A stretch of 64,000 nt of DNA from Aegilops tauschii subsp. strangulata (GCF_002575655.3 NC_053040.3:226376628-226440627); one strand, 5' to 3'. Shown: positions 37,917 through 48,097, counted from the stretch's first letter. Made by a program: numbers and translations. Notes: generated by a model not told the origin, from the letters alone.

Positions 37917-38291
37917 TCACGTTTGAGCTAGTTGGTCCCCAACCAAGTTGGGTCCTAAGAGGTTAGTCACAATAGGCTTGGCTACCCAAATGGTTCTTTT
38001 CTTAACACCACTTTGAGTACCAACAAATTTGGCAAACACATTGCCAATCTTATCCTTCCCAAGAGAATAGATATCATCAATAATAATTGGGTTGGATAAG
38101 TTACCACTAGTGCATGAAGAAGCGAGGTGACCTTTCTCACGACATAAGTAGCAACGTCTACTCTTCACTTTCTTCTCACTTGATTTCTCAACTTGAGAAG
38201 CATTAGCTTGAGGATTCTTGGGAAGACTCTTCTTCAACTTGTGGTTGAGCATGAGATCGAACTTGTGGCCGCTTCCCTTGTTGCTTGTCAC
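37917..38291 (-). pseudogene. gag: Gag C-terminal segment with second CCHC knuckle, out of frame
   Basis: The frame carries LKKSLPKNPQANASQVEKSS, then the second zinc knuckle CYLCREKGHLASSC (about residues 47-60), and ends VTNLLGPNLVGDQLAQT. In autonomous SIRE-like elements this follows the first knuckle in one frame. Here it overlaps the end of the 709-residue frame by 89 bases in a different frame, so one small indel near 38210-38290 separates them. The two knuckles suggest RNA packaging. Confidence 0.7.
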
Positions 38292-40332
38292 TAATGGCCT
38301 TCTTCTTCAATGGGCAAGATCTAACATGGTGCCCTTCAATTTTGCACTTGAAGCAAATAATCTTGGCCAAATTCTTGACGTGTTCTTGGCCCTTCTTCTT
38401 GTTCATCTTGGACTTCTTCTTCTTGTTGGAGTTGAATCCAAGTCCACCTTTGTCATTGGGGGAGTTTTGCACTCTCAAGATGTTGTTGAGTGTAAATTTC
38501 CCTTGATGACTCTTTTCCAAGTCTTTCTTCAAAGAAGTGACTTGGGCCTTGAGCTCTTTGATTTCCTCTACATGGTTAGTCTCAACACAAGCACTAGAGG
38601 AAGTATAAGCTTCATCGTTAGAGCAACAAGGCAAGGAAAGCAATTCATCACAAGAGGTACCAACATTGTGAGTAGATGAATTACAAGGACTAGCACATGG
38701 CAATATAGCATTTTGACTAGAAGTAGTGCTAGTATCCACATGAGGCTCACTAGATGTTACCTTAGAAATCATGGCCTCATGAGCTATCTTTAGCACATTA
38801 TGGGATACTAGAAGATCATCATGAGAGCTTGAGAGCTTTTCATGGCTTTCTTCCAATTTCTCATAATTGCTAGATAGCAACTCAAGTTGAGCCCAAAGCT
38901 CAACATTCTCCTTCAAAATGGATGCTTCACAAGTAATAGAGTTAGTAGCACAAGCATCATCAATAATAGCAAGAGGAGAAGGCAACTTTACAAGCTCTTT
39001 TGAATATGAAGCTTTAAGTTGAGCATGAGACTCGGTGAGTTTGATAAGCTCACTCTCAATGACCCTTGAGCCATTTTCGAGGTGCTCAAAGTCCTCAAGG
39101 AGTTTAGCATGCGCAACTTCAAGCTCCTCATTTGTAGTTTCAAAATCATTGGCCACCTCAAGAGCTCTATCACGAGATTCCCTCACTCTAGATAATTCTA
39201 GAGCAAAAGTCTCCTCAAGAGATTCCTTGGTGGTTTGTTCAAGTTCAAGAGCTTGAGAGAGGTCCGCAATCTCATTAGCGTAATCACGCTCATGACCTTC
39301 CATTTTATCAATGGTGACCTCATGCTCCTCAAGACGAGATTCCAACTCATCAATATATTTCTTGCCCTCAATAGCAATAGACATGATTTCCATGAAGTTG
39401 GAACGAGCAATTTTATTCTTAAGAAGAGCTTTAAAAATTATTTCCCCCTTAACTTTTAAGGAGGCAACATCATCATTCTCTTCATCATAATCGACATCAT
39501 CATCACTCTTGCCATCATCAATATTATCACAAGATATATTGGGATTCAAAGTGGGAGATACCTTTGAAGCCTTGGCCATAAGGCAAAAAGCAATCGATGA
39601 TGATGTAGGATCCCTTGAAGCACCGTTCAAGACCACATCTTGTTCCATGGAGTGTTGGGTTTCCTCTACATTGTTAGCACAACAACTCGAGGAAATAGAT
39701 ACATTTGTATCATGGCAACAAGACATAGCAAGCATGTCATCATGAGATTTGAGCAAGCAATTTCTACAAGATATGCAAGAACTTTTAATACAATCATGTG
39801 AAACATTTAGAGTGCTCGAAGTGTTAAAGTCCAAAGGTGAAGCATTGCAATAATAAAGTGATGAAGGATTATCAATAATAAGCTCACTATAATCATTGCA
39901 ATGAACACCACTACTCACCATATAATTACCTTGTGGCAAACCACATGTAGGTGAAGTAGAAGAAGTTGAGAATACTATACGACCGGAGGTGGAAGGAGGA
40001 CAATCATCTCCACAAATCTTGGACACACCATATTTATCTTGAAGCTTTGTCCATAACTCATGAGCATCCCGGAACGGCATGAGTTGAAATATAACTACAT
40101 TGCTCAAAGCATCGAAAAGCACATTAGAAGCTTGAGCATTGAGATAAGAGTTTTTCTCATCCTCTAAAGATAATCTTTGGGGATCCTTTGGAGGAGAAAA
40201 ACCCATATCTACAATTCGCTCTAAATTAGGGTCCATGACCCGAAAGAGATTAAGCATGCGAATAACCCAAACATCAAAATTTGTGCCATCGAAACTAAGA
40301 GTGTCAGAGAATCCTAATCCCCTAGTCGACAT
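38203..40332 (-). CDS. gag: SIRE-like copia gag protein (709 aa)
   Basis: The ATG at 40332 (MSTRGLGFSDTLSFDGTNFD) follows the primer site by about 40 bases. An N-terminal copia gag (UBN2-like) region covers residues 1-105 (LFDALSNVVIFQLMPFRDAH, ELWTKLQDKYGV). It is followed by a Ser/Cys-rich low-complexity region (about 110-240), an acidic stretch (about 265-290) and a long heptad-like coiled coil with many Glu/Leu (about 300-545). The knuckle CFKCKIEGHHVRSC comes next (about 656-669), and an early end after a frameshift (EESSQESSS). It is open along the whole length, consistent with the element's youth. It is a structural protein of the particle, with no enzyme. Confidence 0.85.
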   Translation of the reverse strand: MSTRGLGFSDTLSFDGTNFDVWVIRMLNLFRVMDPNLERIVDMGFSPPKDPQRLSLEDEKNSYLNAQASNVLFDALSNVVIFQLMPFRDAHELWTKLQDKYGVSKICGDDCPPSTSGRIVFSTSSTSPTCGLPQGNYMVSSGVHCNDYSELIIDNPSSLYYCNASPLDFNTSSTLNVSHDCIKSSCISCRNCLLKSHDDMLAMSCCHDTNVSISSSCCANNVEETQHSMEQDVVLNGASRDPTSSSIAFCLMAKASKVSPTLNPNISCDNIDDGKSDDDVDYDEENDDVASLKVKGEIIFKALLKNKIARSNFMEIMSIAIEGKKYIDELESRLEEHEVTIDKMEGHERDYANEIADLSQALELEQTTKESLEETFALELSRVRESRDRALEVANDFETTNEELEVAHAKLLEDFEHLENGSRVIESELIKLTESHAQLKASYSKELVKLPSPLAIIDDACATNSITCEASILKENVELWAQLELLSSNYEKLEESHEKLSSSHDDLLVSHNVLKIAHEAMISKVTSSEPHVDTSTTSSQNAILPCASPCNSSTHNVGTSCDELLSLPCCSNDEAYTSSSACVETNHVEEIKELKAQVTSLKKDLEKSHQGKFTLNNILRVQNSPNDKGGLGFNSNKKKKSKMNKKKGQEHVKNLAKIICFKCKIEGHHVRSCPLKKKAISDKQQGKRPQVRSHAQPQVEEESSQESSS

Positions 40333-40372
40333 CTTTACTCTCTAGGCGGTTAAGCCTAACAAAGAGAGACGA

Positions 40373-40386
40373 GGCTCTGATACCAA
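40373..40386 (-). other. Primer-binding site of the gag-only copia element
   Basis: On the minus strand, TTGGTATCAGAGCC follows the 5' LTR end (…CTTTCA) almost directly. It is the complement of the initiator tRNA-Met 3' end and marks 40388-42476 as the 5' LTR. Confidence 0.85.
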
Positions 40387-40387
40387 T

Positions 40388-42476
40388 TGAAAGACCGTGG
40401 ATGTCGCCTAGAGGGGGGGTGAATAGGCGCTTTAAAATAATTACGGTTTAGGCTTGAACAAATGCGGAATAAACCTAACGGTTAATTTGACAAGCACAAA
40501 ACCTAAAACAACTAGGCTCACCTATGTGCACCAACAACTTATGCTAAGCAAGGAAAACAACTAAGTGATAGCAAGATATATGACAAGAAACAATATGGCT
40601 ATCACAAAGTAAAGTGCATAAGTAAAGGGGTCGGGTAAGAGATAACCGAGGCACGTGGAGACGATGATGTATCCCGAAGTTCACACCCTTGCGGATGCTA
40701 ATCTCCGTTTGGAGCGGTGTGGAGGCACAATGCTCCCCAAGAAGCCACTAGGGCCACCGTAATCTCCTCACGCCCTCGCACAATGCAAGATGCCGTGATT
40801 CCACTAAGGGACCCTTGAGGGCGGTCACCGAACCCGTACAAATGGCAACCCTTGGGGGCGGTCACCGAACCCGTACACTTTGGCAACCCTTGGGGGCGGT
40901 CACCGGAACCCGTCAAATTGCTCGGGGCGATCTCCACAACCTAATTGGAGACCCCGGCGCTTGCCCGGAGCTTTACACCACAATGATTGAGCTCCAAACA
41001 CCACCAACCGTCTAGGGCGCCCAAGCACCCAAGAGGAACAAGCTCAAGGGCACCAAGCACCCAAGAGTAATAAGCTTCTCAACTTGTAACTTCCACGTAT
41101 CACCGTGGAGAACTCAAACCGATGCACCAAATGCAATGGCAAGGGCACACGGAGTGCCCAAGTCCTTCTCTCTCAAATCCCATCGAAGCAACTAATGCTA
41201 GGGAGGAAAAAGAGAGGAAGAACAAGAAGGAGAACACCAAGAACTCCAAGATCTAGATCCAAGGGGTTCCCCTCACATAGAGGAGAAAGTGATTGGTGGA
41301 AATGTGGATCTAGATCTCCTCTCTCTTTTCCCTCAAAAACTAGCAAGAATCCATGGAGGGATTGAGAGTTAGCAAGCTCGAAGAAGGTCAACAATGGGGG
41401 AAGAACACGAGCTCAAAGGATCAGGTTCATTGGGGAAGAAGAGGCAGGGGAGGTATGCCAACAAATAGAGGAGTGAAACCTCCAACCGAGAAGAACCGGC
41501 ATAACCTCCAACATCGAAAACATCATAGAAGATGCGAGTGAACTCCGTTTTCGATGAACTCGAGCTTGTCATCAAGATGACCATAAGCTCCGAAACTCAC
41601 AAAGAGAAGAACCAAACAAGAACCAATAAAGATGATGCAAGGATGCAATGGTTTGAGCTCTCTACGAATGATACGATCAAGCTACTCATCGAGAGCCCCC
41701 CTTGATAGTACGGCAATCGATCCTATAACCCGGTCTCCCAACTACCGTCATGAGACCGGTAAAATATAAAACCTATCAAGGGCAAACCTTTGCCTTGCAC
41801 ATGGTCCACTTGAGCTAGATGATGACGATGTTAACTCCCTCAAGTTGGACCACCTTTCTTGGTTGCGTTGGCTCGATGAAGACTAGTTGATTGCTCCCCC
41901 ATACTCCACTATGGGTGAGCCACTCTTCCGCACATCTTCACAAGTCCATTGTCACCACAATGGACGACAAGCTTCAAGCATTTGATCTCTTCATGATGCT
42001 TCACTTGAACTTGCACACCGCAACCTAACCCCACAAAGAACTCTCACGAAGATCATGGGTTAGTACACAAAGCGTAATTGACAATGCTTACCACACCATG
42101 GGATCGCTTGATCCCTCTCCGTACATCTTCTACGCTTTGTGAGTTGATCAAGTTGATTCACTCTTGACTTAGTCTTGATCAACCATGAATCTTTTCAACT
42201 CTCTTCATTTGGATGATGTCTTGAAGATATGCATGAATGATCACACAATCTTCTTCTCCAAGACATGCTTGCAATAAGCTCAACTCTCACATGACCAATC
42301 TTTGGATAATTCCTTAATAACACCTTGGTCACCACATAAATTCATTGAAACCAACACATGAACTTCAAGAAATGCCTATGGACAAATCCTTCAAATATAA
42401 CTCAAGGCAACCATTAGTCCATAGAGATTGTCATCAATTACCAAAACCAAACATGGGGGCACCGCATGTTCTTTCA
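40388..42476 (-). repeat. 5' LTR of the gag-only copia element (2089 bp)
   Basis: It is the partner of 32489-34575. Differences seen by eye are about 14 single bases plus a two-base change in a G run at about 40414. It is followed on the right by target duplication gagga (42477-42481). Confidence 0.9.
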
Positions 42477-42898
42477 GAGGAGCAGCCATAGGAGGCGCCC
42501 AAGTAGGAAGAATCCTACTTGCAGTCCCTCCCAAGCCACGCGCCCCCCTGTCATATATAACCGAGGTGGAATGAAAGAGGGGGGAGATGGAAGGAAGTAG
42601 GAATCCTAATCCACACTTTCCTTGCCCTCCCCTCTTTCCTTCTCCTCCTCATAGGTTGGCTTCTATAGGGGCGCACCAGGGCTGGTGTGTTCCCTCACTT
42701 GGCCCATAAGGCCCATATCTCTGCCGAGGGTGCCCGGAACTCCTTTCCGGTGACCCAATAAGTACCCGTGACCCTCCAGAACACTTCGGTGTCCGAATAC
42801 CATCGTCCTATATATCAATCTTTACCTCTCGGCCATTTCGACACTCGTCGTCATGTACGTGATCTCACCCGGGACTACGAACAACATTCGGTCAAACC

Positions 42899-43915
42899 TG
42901 ATGTAGGGTGGAACCCTAGATGGCCGATCTTTCACGAAAGGAGCGGATCCCAACGAGGAACACGAAGAACACGAGGGGATAACGAGGAGAAACACGAGAG
43001 AAATCACTCAACCAACAAGAATAGATCACACATGCGCTAGATCGATAAACACAAAGGTGAGATACAAGATCCAAGTCCAACAAAGGACGATACAAAGGTA
43101 ACCGGTTCTTCTCCGGAGGAGGTCTTGATGGGGCCACCCAAGTGGGGGTCTTGAATCCGCTTGGAAGGATCTTCTCCGATGGAGGCGTGTCTCCGAGGAG
43201 AAGGTAACCAAGTGGATGAGCAAAGCTCTCACACAAACATGAGCTAATCCTTTGCTAACCCTAATTCGGAGCTAGGGGACGAGTACTTATAGTCCAAAGG
43301 GGATAAGTTGGGGTTACACGGGTCGTTGACCCTTTCACTGCGCACAGGCAGGCCGGTAGTACCGGTCACTGGGGCGGTTGTTCCGCTGGTAACTCATGCA
43401 GGGCGGAAATACCGGACATGGAAGGGGGTAGTACCGCTGGGAGGTCAGGCGCTGGCTTCTGGAGGTGAACGTCGAAGGGGCCAGCGGTTGTACCGGTTGT
43501 CGGGGCGATAGTACCGGTCTTTTGGTAGTTATCGGTACATCCGGTGCAGCACCGGCCTTGCACCGCTTGATCACAGAAGGTGGACCGGTTGTTGGGCGGT
43601 AGTCGGCCGGTTGTTCCGCCCGGGCGGTAGTTGGGCGGTTGTTCCGGTCCTTCAGGGCTGGGCAGATTGTCTCCATGCTCTTGATGTCCATCTTGCACCA
43701 TTCCTTCCCCTTGGTTTCTTACATGGTACCTAAGCACACAAAGCATCTCCGTTTGAGGTAGTAGCCATGTCTCAAGTGGGTCAAAGGGGAGTTCAACAAG
43801 GAGAGAGTTAACCTCGTTCTCGATGGCTCTTGCACGGGCTCTTGTCATTGGTCCAAGTGGTGTCGTGGGAGATGTAGGTAGGTCCATGGGGATGGCCTTG
43901 GGATGCTCCGCATCA
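42899..43915 (-). mobile_element. Gypsy solo LTR (1017 bp) encoding a pol tail, TSD aaacc
   Basis: On the minus strand it runs from TGATGCGGAGCATCC (43915) to …TACATCA (42899), with aaacc at 42894-42898 and 43916-43920. It sits in the 5' LTR of the Angela-like element. From its second base the LTR is open and encodes DAEHPKAIPMDLPTSPTTPL then GPMTRARARAIENEVNSLL, the C-terminal pol motif of chromovirus-type gypsy elements. A minus-strand TATA (CTATAAGT, plus 43285-43292) lies downstream. There is no primer site or interior, so it is a solo LTR. Confidence 0.82.
43566..43914 (-). pseudogene. LTR-borne C-terminal gypsy pol tail
   Basis: The open frame starts in phase with the LTR terminus (T, then GAT). 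The conserved part is GPMTRARARAIENEVNSLL and PFDPLETWLLPQTEMLCVLR (to about 43735). The frame then runs on through low-complexity CGGT-rich sequence that is probably not protein coding. It is separated from any integrase, so it is a relic. Confidence 0.6.
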
Positions 43916-44803
43916 AAACCACATAACTCATATAATACTATATCGTCATCGAACGTTAAGCGTGCGGACCCTATGGGTTCGAGAACTATGTAGACATGAC
44001 CGAGACACCTCTCCGGTCAATAACCAATAGCGGAACCTGGATGCCCATATTGGCTCCTACATATTCTACAAAGATCTTTATCGGTCGAACCGTTATGACA
44101 ACATATGTTATTCCCTTTGTCCATCGGTATGTTACTTGCCCGAGATTCGGTCGTCGGTATCCACATACCTAGTTCAATGTCGTTACCGGCAAGTCTCTTT
44201 ACTCATTCCATAATACATCATCTTTTTAACTAACTCATTAGTCACTTTGCTTGCAAGGCTTCTTATGATGTGCATTACCGAGAGGGCCCCGGAGATACCT
44301 CTCCGATACTCGGAGTGACAAATCCTAATCTCGATCTATGCCAACCAAACAAACACCTTTGGAGATACCTGTAGAGCATCTTTATAATCACCCAGTTACA
44401 TTGTGATGTTTGATAACACACAAGGTATTCCTCCGGTATCCGGGAGTTACATAATCTCATAGTCGGAGGAATATGTATTTGACATGAAGAAAGCAATAGC
44501 AATAAAACTGAATGATCAATATGCTAAGCTAACGATGGGTCTTGTCCATCACATCATTCTCCTAATGATGTGATCCTGTTCATCAAATGACAACACATGT
44601 CTATGGTTAGGAAACTTAACCATCTTTGATTAACGAGCTAGTCTAGTAGAGGCTTACTAGGGATACAATGTTTTGTCTATGTATCCACACATGTATCAAG
44701 TTTCCGGTTAATACAATTATAGCATGAATAATAAACATTTATCATGATATAAGGAAATATAAAATAACAACTTTATTATTGCCTCTAGGGCATATTTCCT
44801 TCA

Positions 44804-45291
44804 CATAGCTGGGTGATATGGGTCTTCGCACCAATCGGCGAATCCTTCTTTACGGTCATCGACCGACATGTGAAGAAATGCTTGAACAGACCCCAGTGCA
44901 GGTGGCAGCCAAGAAAGTTTTCACAAAGAGAAATGAAAGCTGAGAGATAGATAACGGCATTTGGAGGGAGATGGTGGAGCTGCGCCCCGAAATAGTCCAG
45001 AAAGGCCCGGAAGAAAGGATGGGGAGGCATCGAAAAACCTCGTTCGATGTGAGTCACCAGGAGGACACGCTCGTCCTCCTGTGGCGCCGGCTCGACCTCT
45101 CCCGCCTTCGGGCGCCTCCATCTGTTCGGCGGAATGGGCCCCTCCGCGACAAGGTCCTCGAGCCGCTTGGCCGATACACGCGAGGGGATCCAATCCCCCG
45201 ACGTCCCACCAGCCGAAGCGCTACAGCTTGAGGACGTGGCCTTCCCGGCCTTCTTTGCCTTCTCTGCTTTCGTCGTGGAGTCCCTCGCCAT
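44804..45291 (-). pseudogene. N-terminal part of a Transposase_28-type gag-like gene
   Basis: An ATG at 45291 opens MARDSTTKAEKAKKAGKATS, a Lys/Ser-rich start followed by DWIPSRVSAKRLEDLVAEG, PAPQEDERVLLVTHIERGF and the family core PPHPFFRAFLDYFGAQLHHL, LPPNAVIYLSAFISLCENF. This is the wheat 'putative gypsy type transposon' (PF04195) N-terminal domain. The frame is intact for about 162 codons and is then cut by the copia LTR at 44803. Its continuation is not directly on the other side of that element; the C-terminal half is at 7709-9007, with the middle missing. The biochemical role of the family is unknown. Confidence 0.7.
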
Positions 45292-45384
45292 GGCTTCGAG
45301 TGCTCTGGAGCGGTCGGGTGGAGAAGAGAAGCCGAGGGGTCGAGGAAGAAAAAGGGATCTGGAGAAATAACCCTAGCCCCGAAT

Positions 45385-45392
45385 CTTTTATA
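45385..45392 (-). promoter_or_regulatory. TATA box upstream of the Transposase_28 gag
   Basis: TATAAAAG on the minus strand lies 94 bases upstream of the ATG at 45291, followed by a CTAGGGTTA stretch. The spacing fits a core promoter with a short leader. Confidence 0.5.
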
Positions 45393-46644
45393 CCTCCAGT
45401 AAAAGTCGCGCGGCGGATCTCCAGCCGTAGATCCCTAGATCGACGGCGCCCGCGGTGGCAGCTCGTACAGAGTAATAGTGGCACGTGGCAAATTTCAGGG
45501 GCGAAAACCAAGGCGTCATGCCCCACTTTCCCCCACTAACCCACGATGTTACCGCTTCTACACGTGCACACTCAATTTCGAATCCCGTAATTTTTGCGGT
45601 GAATCAATCTGATTGATTGCCCATTGTCCCTTTCCTAAAGGGCATTTGTCAGTCCGACTGACCACCCTCCGCGGGGACCCGTGCACTCAAACACGCAAAA
45701 CACCCCACTGAAGTCACCTTCAGGATTGCTATGAGACGAGATTGACGGCCCTCTGCAGGTTAACTTGGCCCTTTCACTAGGCTCCAAGGTGCATGACTCG
45801 TAAACTTGGACTCGGAGATGGCCTGCGCTGGCGTTCCCCTGGGATAAGGAGTGGCATCTCCCCGCAGAGTCAGACCACACGCCAGTATCGCCACTCGAGT
45901 TTTAATGGCATGTCCACACTCGGACCTCAAGTCTATCTCTCCCGAGAGACAAATGAATGCCACCAAGTTTTACTCGGCGATCAACAACACCCGGCCACCC
46001 AGGGAACCCTTTAGTTCAGAATATGTTGTGTATTCATCCAAGGTGCAGCGGGCTACCATTCGAACATATTCCGAGTGCCCCTGAAGCACTCGCACTTAAC
46101 CGAAAAGCGCAGTCCATTTGCCCTACGAAACCTCAACCGATTCAGGGGCTAATGATTGAGATCACCTACTACAGGTAGGGTCAAGGACCTGTCATCTGGG
46201 GGCCACTTAGGGCCCCACACTATCATTGGTAGGTCTCTGGACCACATGAGCATTCGGATGCGTATAACTGGAAGTCCACTCGGACACCTCGACAGCACTC
46301 GGACGCTTACTCTCCAGTCGGCGTGACCACTATCACTCAGACAAGGGAGATGAGGGGACGACTTGGGGGCTGCAACGGTCGAGAAATCTTAAGTCATTCT
46401 TTAAGTATAGTCATAGCTACCATTACATGTAACTGCCGCAGTTGCGACTATTTACACCTGTAACTGTCGTACCCCCCCCCCCCCCCCCCCAAGAAAACAA
46501 GCCTCAAGGCACGAGATGTAGGGTTGTTACCTCCTCCGAGAGGGGCCCGAACTCGTAAACACCGAGTGTTACACCTATGTTGTAGTTAGGCTCTGCCCCT
46601 GTTTTGTACCCCTAGTATTCATTGTCAGGAATATAACCCCGACA
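45393..46644 (-). repeat. LTR/leader of the Transposase_28-type element (outer end at 46644)
   Basis: On the minus strand the outer end reads TGTCGGGGTTATATTCCTGA at 46644, a typical LTR start of wheat gypsy families. The inner LTR end and primer site could not be placed with confidence. The segment contains a 19-20 base C run at about 46471-46490 and a cluster of 'ctcgga' hexamers (about 45810-46320). No gene is seen. The partner LTR is outside the window. Confidence 0.5.
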
Positions 46645-46645
46645 C

Positions 46646-47060
46646 CCGTCACCATTAGGTGCGCCTGCGATGATGTACGGCGCGCCCTCGGCCTCTCCGT
46701 CAGGCTTCGTCGACGGGACACTTCCGTGCCCTTCACCGTATCACCTGATGTACCATGCATAGGTGGCTCAGGATCAGGCCATCCTATCCATCATCCAGTC
46801 TTCTCTCACCAAGGGTGTGCCGATGCTGATCATCTTTGCTGCTACGTATCATAATGTGTGGGTTGCTCTTCACACCAGCTTTGCGTCTCAGTCGTAGGCG
46901 CGAGCCCATGCTATCCGTACACAGCTTGGCGAGGTGAAGCTCCTCGATAGCACCATCACAGACTATTTCAACATGGTCACGGGCATGGCGGATACTCTTG
47001 CTTCCATTGACCAACCGCTTCGTCCCGAAGATTTCGTCACCTTCCATGGTCACGTGGTTG
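46646..47060 (+). pseudogene. gag: Ty1/copia gag (UBN2-like) fragment
   Basis: From 46766 the plus strand reads AQDQAILSIIQSSLTKGVPM, LIIFAATYHNVWVALHTSFA, a TAG at about 46896, then AIRTQLGEVKLLDSTITDYF and MADTLASIDQPLRPEDFVTF. This is the conserved core of the copia gag polypeptide (UBN2 family). It is truncated on both sides: by the LTR border at 46644 on the left and by unrelated sequence from about 47060. No LTR of this copy is present. Confidence 0.75.
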
Positions 47061-48097
47061 CACCGCTGGGCCTTTTCCTATGGTGCGCTGAGTCACACGA
47101 GAAAAAAGCTAGTGCTGGTTCATCTAACTCACACCTGTTTATATACGCTTGTCTCAAGAAAAAACCTGTTTATATACGCAAGTTAATTACCTACAATATC
47201 AGCAGGACGGTTAGAACGGACGAGGGGCTTGCATATCATGGTTTAATGACGGATTAGTCTGGGATCCCTCAGATAGGGCGGCTGCAAAGAGTACACCCCA
47301 GAGCCACATAAGTTACTCTTCTTTTATGTTCAAACATGTTATGATCTAAACATCGTGCATATGATATTTTCGTCTGACTCCAAAAGTCCAGGCACATTTA
47401 CCACAATTATCTTTAGTAATCCAAAACAAAATTAGTATTATATCACACAAATCATTTTCTTTACGTTGTCAAACATATAGCTACACATGCAATAATGATG
47501 CAAGGATATTTTTCTTCTCCCGTGGCAACGCACTAGCATATTTGCTAGTAAAGATTAAATGGTATTCAATATTATTTCAAAATTAAAATAATAATCACAA
47601 TGTTTCTTTTATTCCGTGGCAACGCACGGGCACTCAACTTCAACTTGTAGATATATGAGTTCAGTAATGTAAGAACAAACAATGCCATGTCCTAGGGTAA
47701 GAAAAACAATGCCATGTCCAAATGCCGAGCATAACCACAAAATAGTATCAGATTTGAAGGACACGCGTTCCAGGAAAACTAGTTGGACCAACAGCACGTC
47801 TCCTGATCGCGAATTACAAGGTGGTCATGCAGACCTTATGAGATCAAACCAGAAAAGATCAACATTGGTGCTTCGGTAAAGTTTGCTCCATCTACTTTAC
47901 CTGCAACATGCAATATCACCAATTGATCAAAATATTAAGCAAAAGAAAAACATATCGGATAACAAATGAAGCAACTACGCACGCTGGATTGAGAGATGAA
48001 TCACAACCACAAAATTTTGCAACTTCCGTAGATACCTCCTTTATTTTAAGGATATACATTTCCATTTGTTTCTATTCAAACACAGTACCCAATTCCA
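47061..48097. other. Intergenic repeat debris with a Helitron 3' end at 47548
   Basis: No gene is supported. At 47519-47548 the hairpin-like 'cccgtggcaacgcac' is followed by ttgCTAG and then T, the form of a plant Helitron 3' terminus; no 5' start could be found. A second copy of the hairpin at about 47615-47632 (ccgtggcaacgcacgggc) lacks CTAG. A 17-base duplication, 'cctgtttatatacgc' type, is at 47136 and 47165. Confidence 0.4.

Larger units (their letters stand above)
32489..42476 (-). mobile_element. Gag-only (non-autonomous) SIRE-like copia element, young, TSD gagga
   Basis: LTRs of 2087 and 2089 bases (32489-34575, 40388-42476) begin TGAAAGA and end CTTTCA, flanked by gagga at 32484-32488 and 42477-42481. 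The primer site is next to the right LTR and the polypurine tract next to the left, so the element reads on the minus strand. Only gag is encoded; there is no protease, integrase or RT anywhere in the 5.8-kb interior. By eye the LTRs differ at about 14 substitutions, or 0.7 percent, which at 1.3e-8 per site per year is about a quarter of a million years. It would need enzymes from a full-length relative. Confidence 0.88.
25185..44803 (-). mobile_element. Angela/BARE-like Ty1/copia retrotransposon, probably chimeric, with two nested insertions
   Basis: The minus-strand order is complete: 5' LTR (outer end 44803, inner end 32032), primer site, gag, integrase, RT, polypurine tract, 3' LTR (26924-25185). 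The LTR start TGAAGGAAATATGCCC and end CCCCAACA are of Angela/BARE type. Two things are wrong for one simple insertion. The flanks do not match (aaaag left, catag right), and they are different elements (Athila pol left, Transposase_28 gag right). The two LTRs also differ heavily. I infer recombination between two related copies. Confidence 0.8.
32032..44803 (-). repeat. 5' LTR of the Angela/BARE-like element, split by two insertions
   Basis: LTR pieces are 32032-32488, 42482-42898 and 43921-44803, about 1757 bases together, close to the 1740 of its partner. The outer end is TGAAGGAAATATGCCC at 44803 and the inner end is …TTTCCCAACA at 32032. The first break holds the gag-only copia element (TSD gagga), the second a gypsy solo LTR (TSD aaacc). 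A TATA-like ctatatatatgag is on the minus strand at about 32459-32471. Confidence 0.82.
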
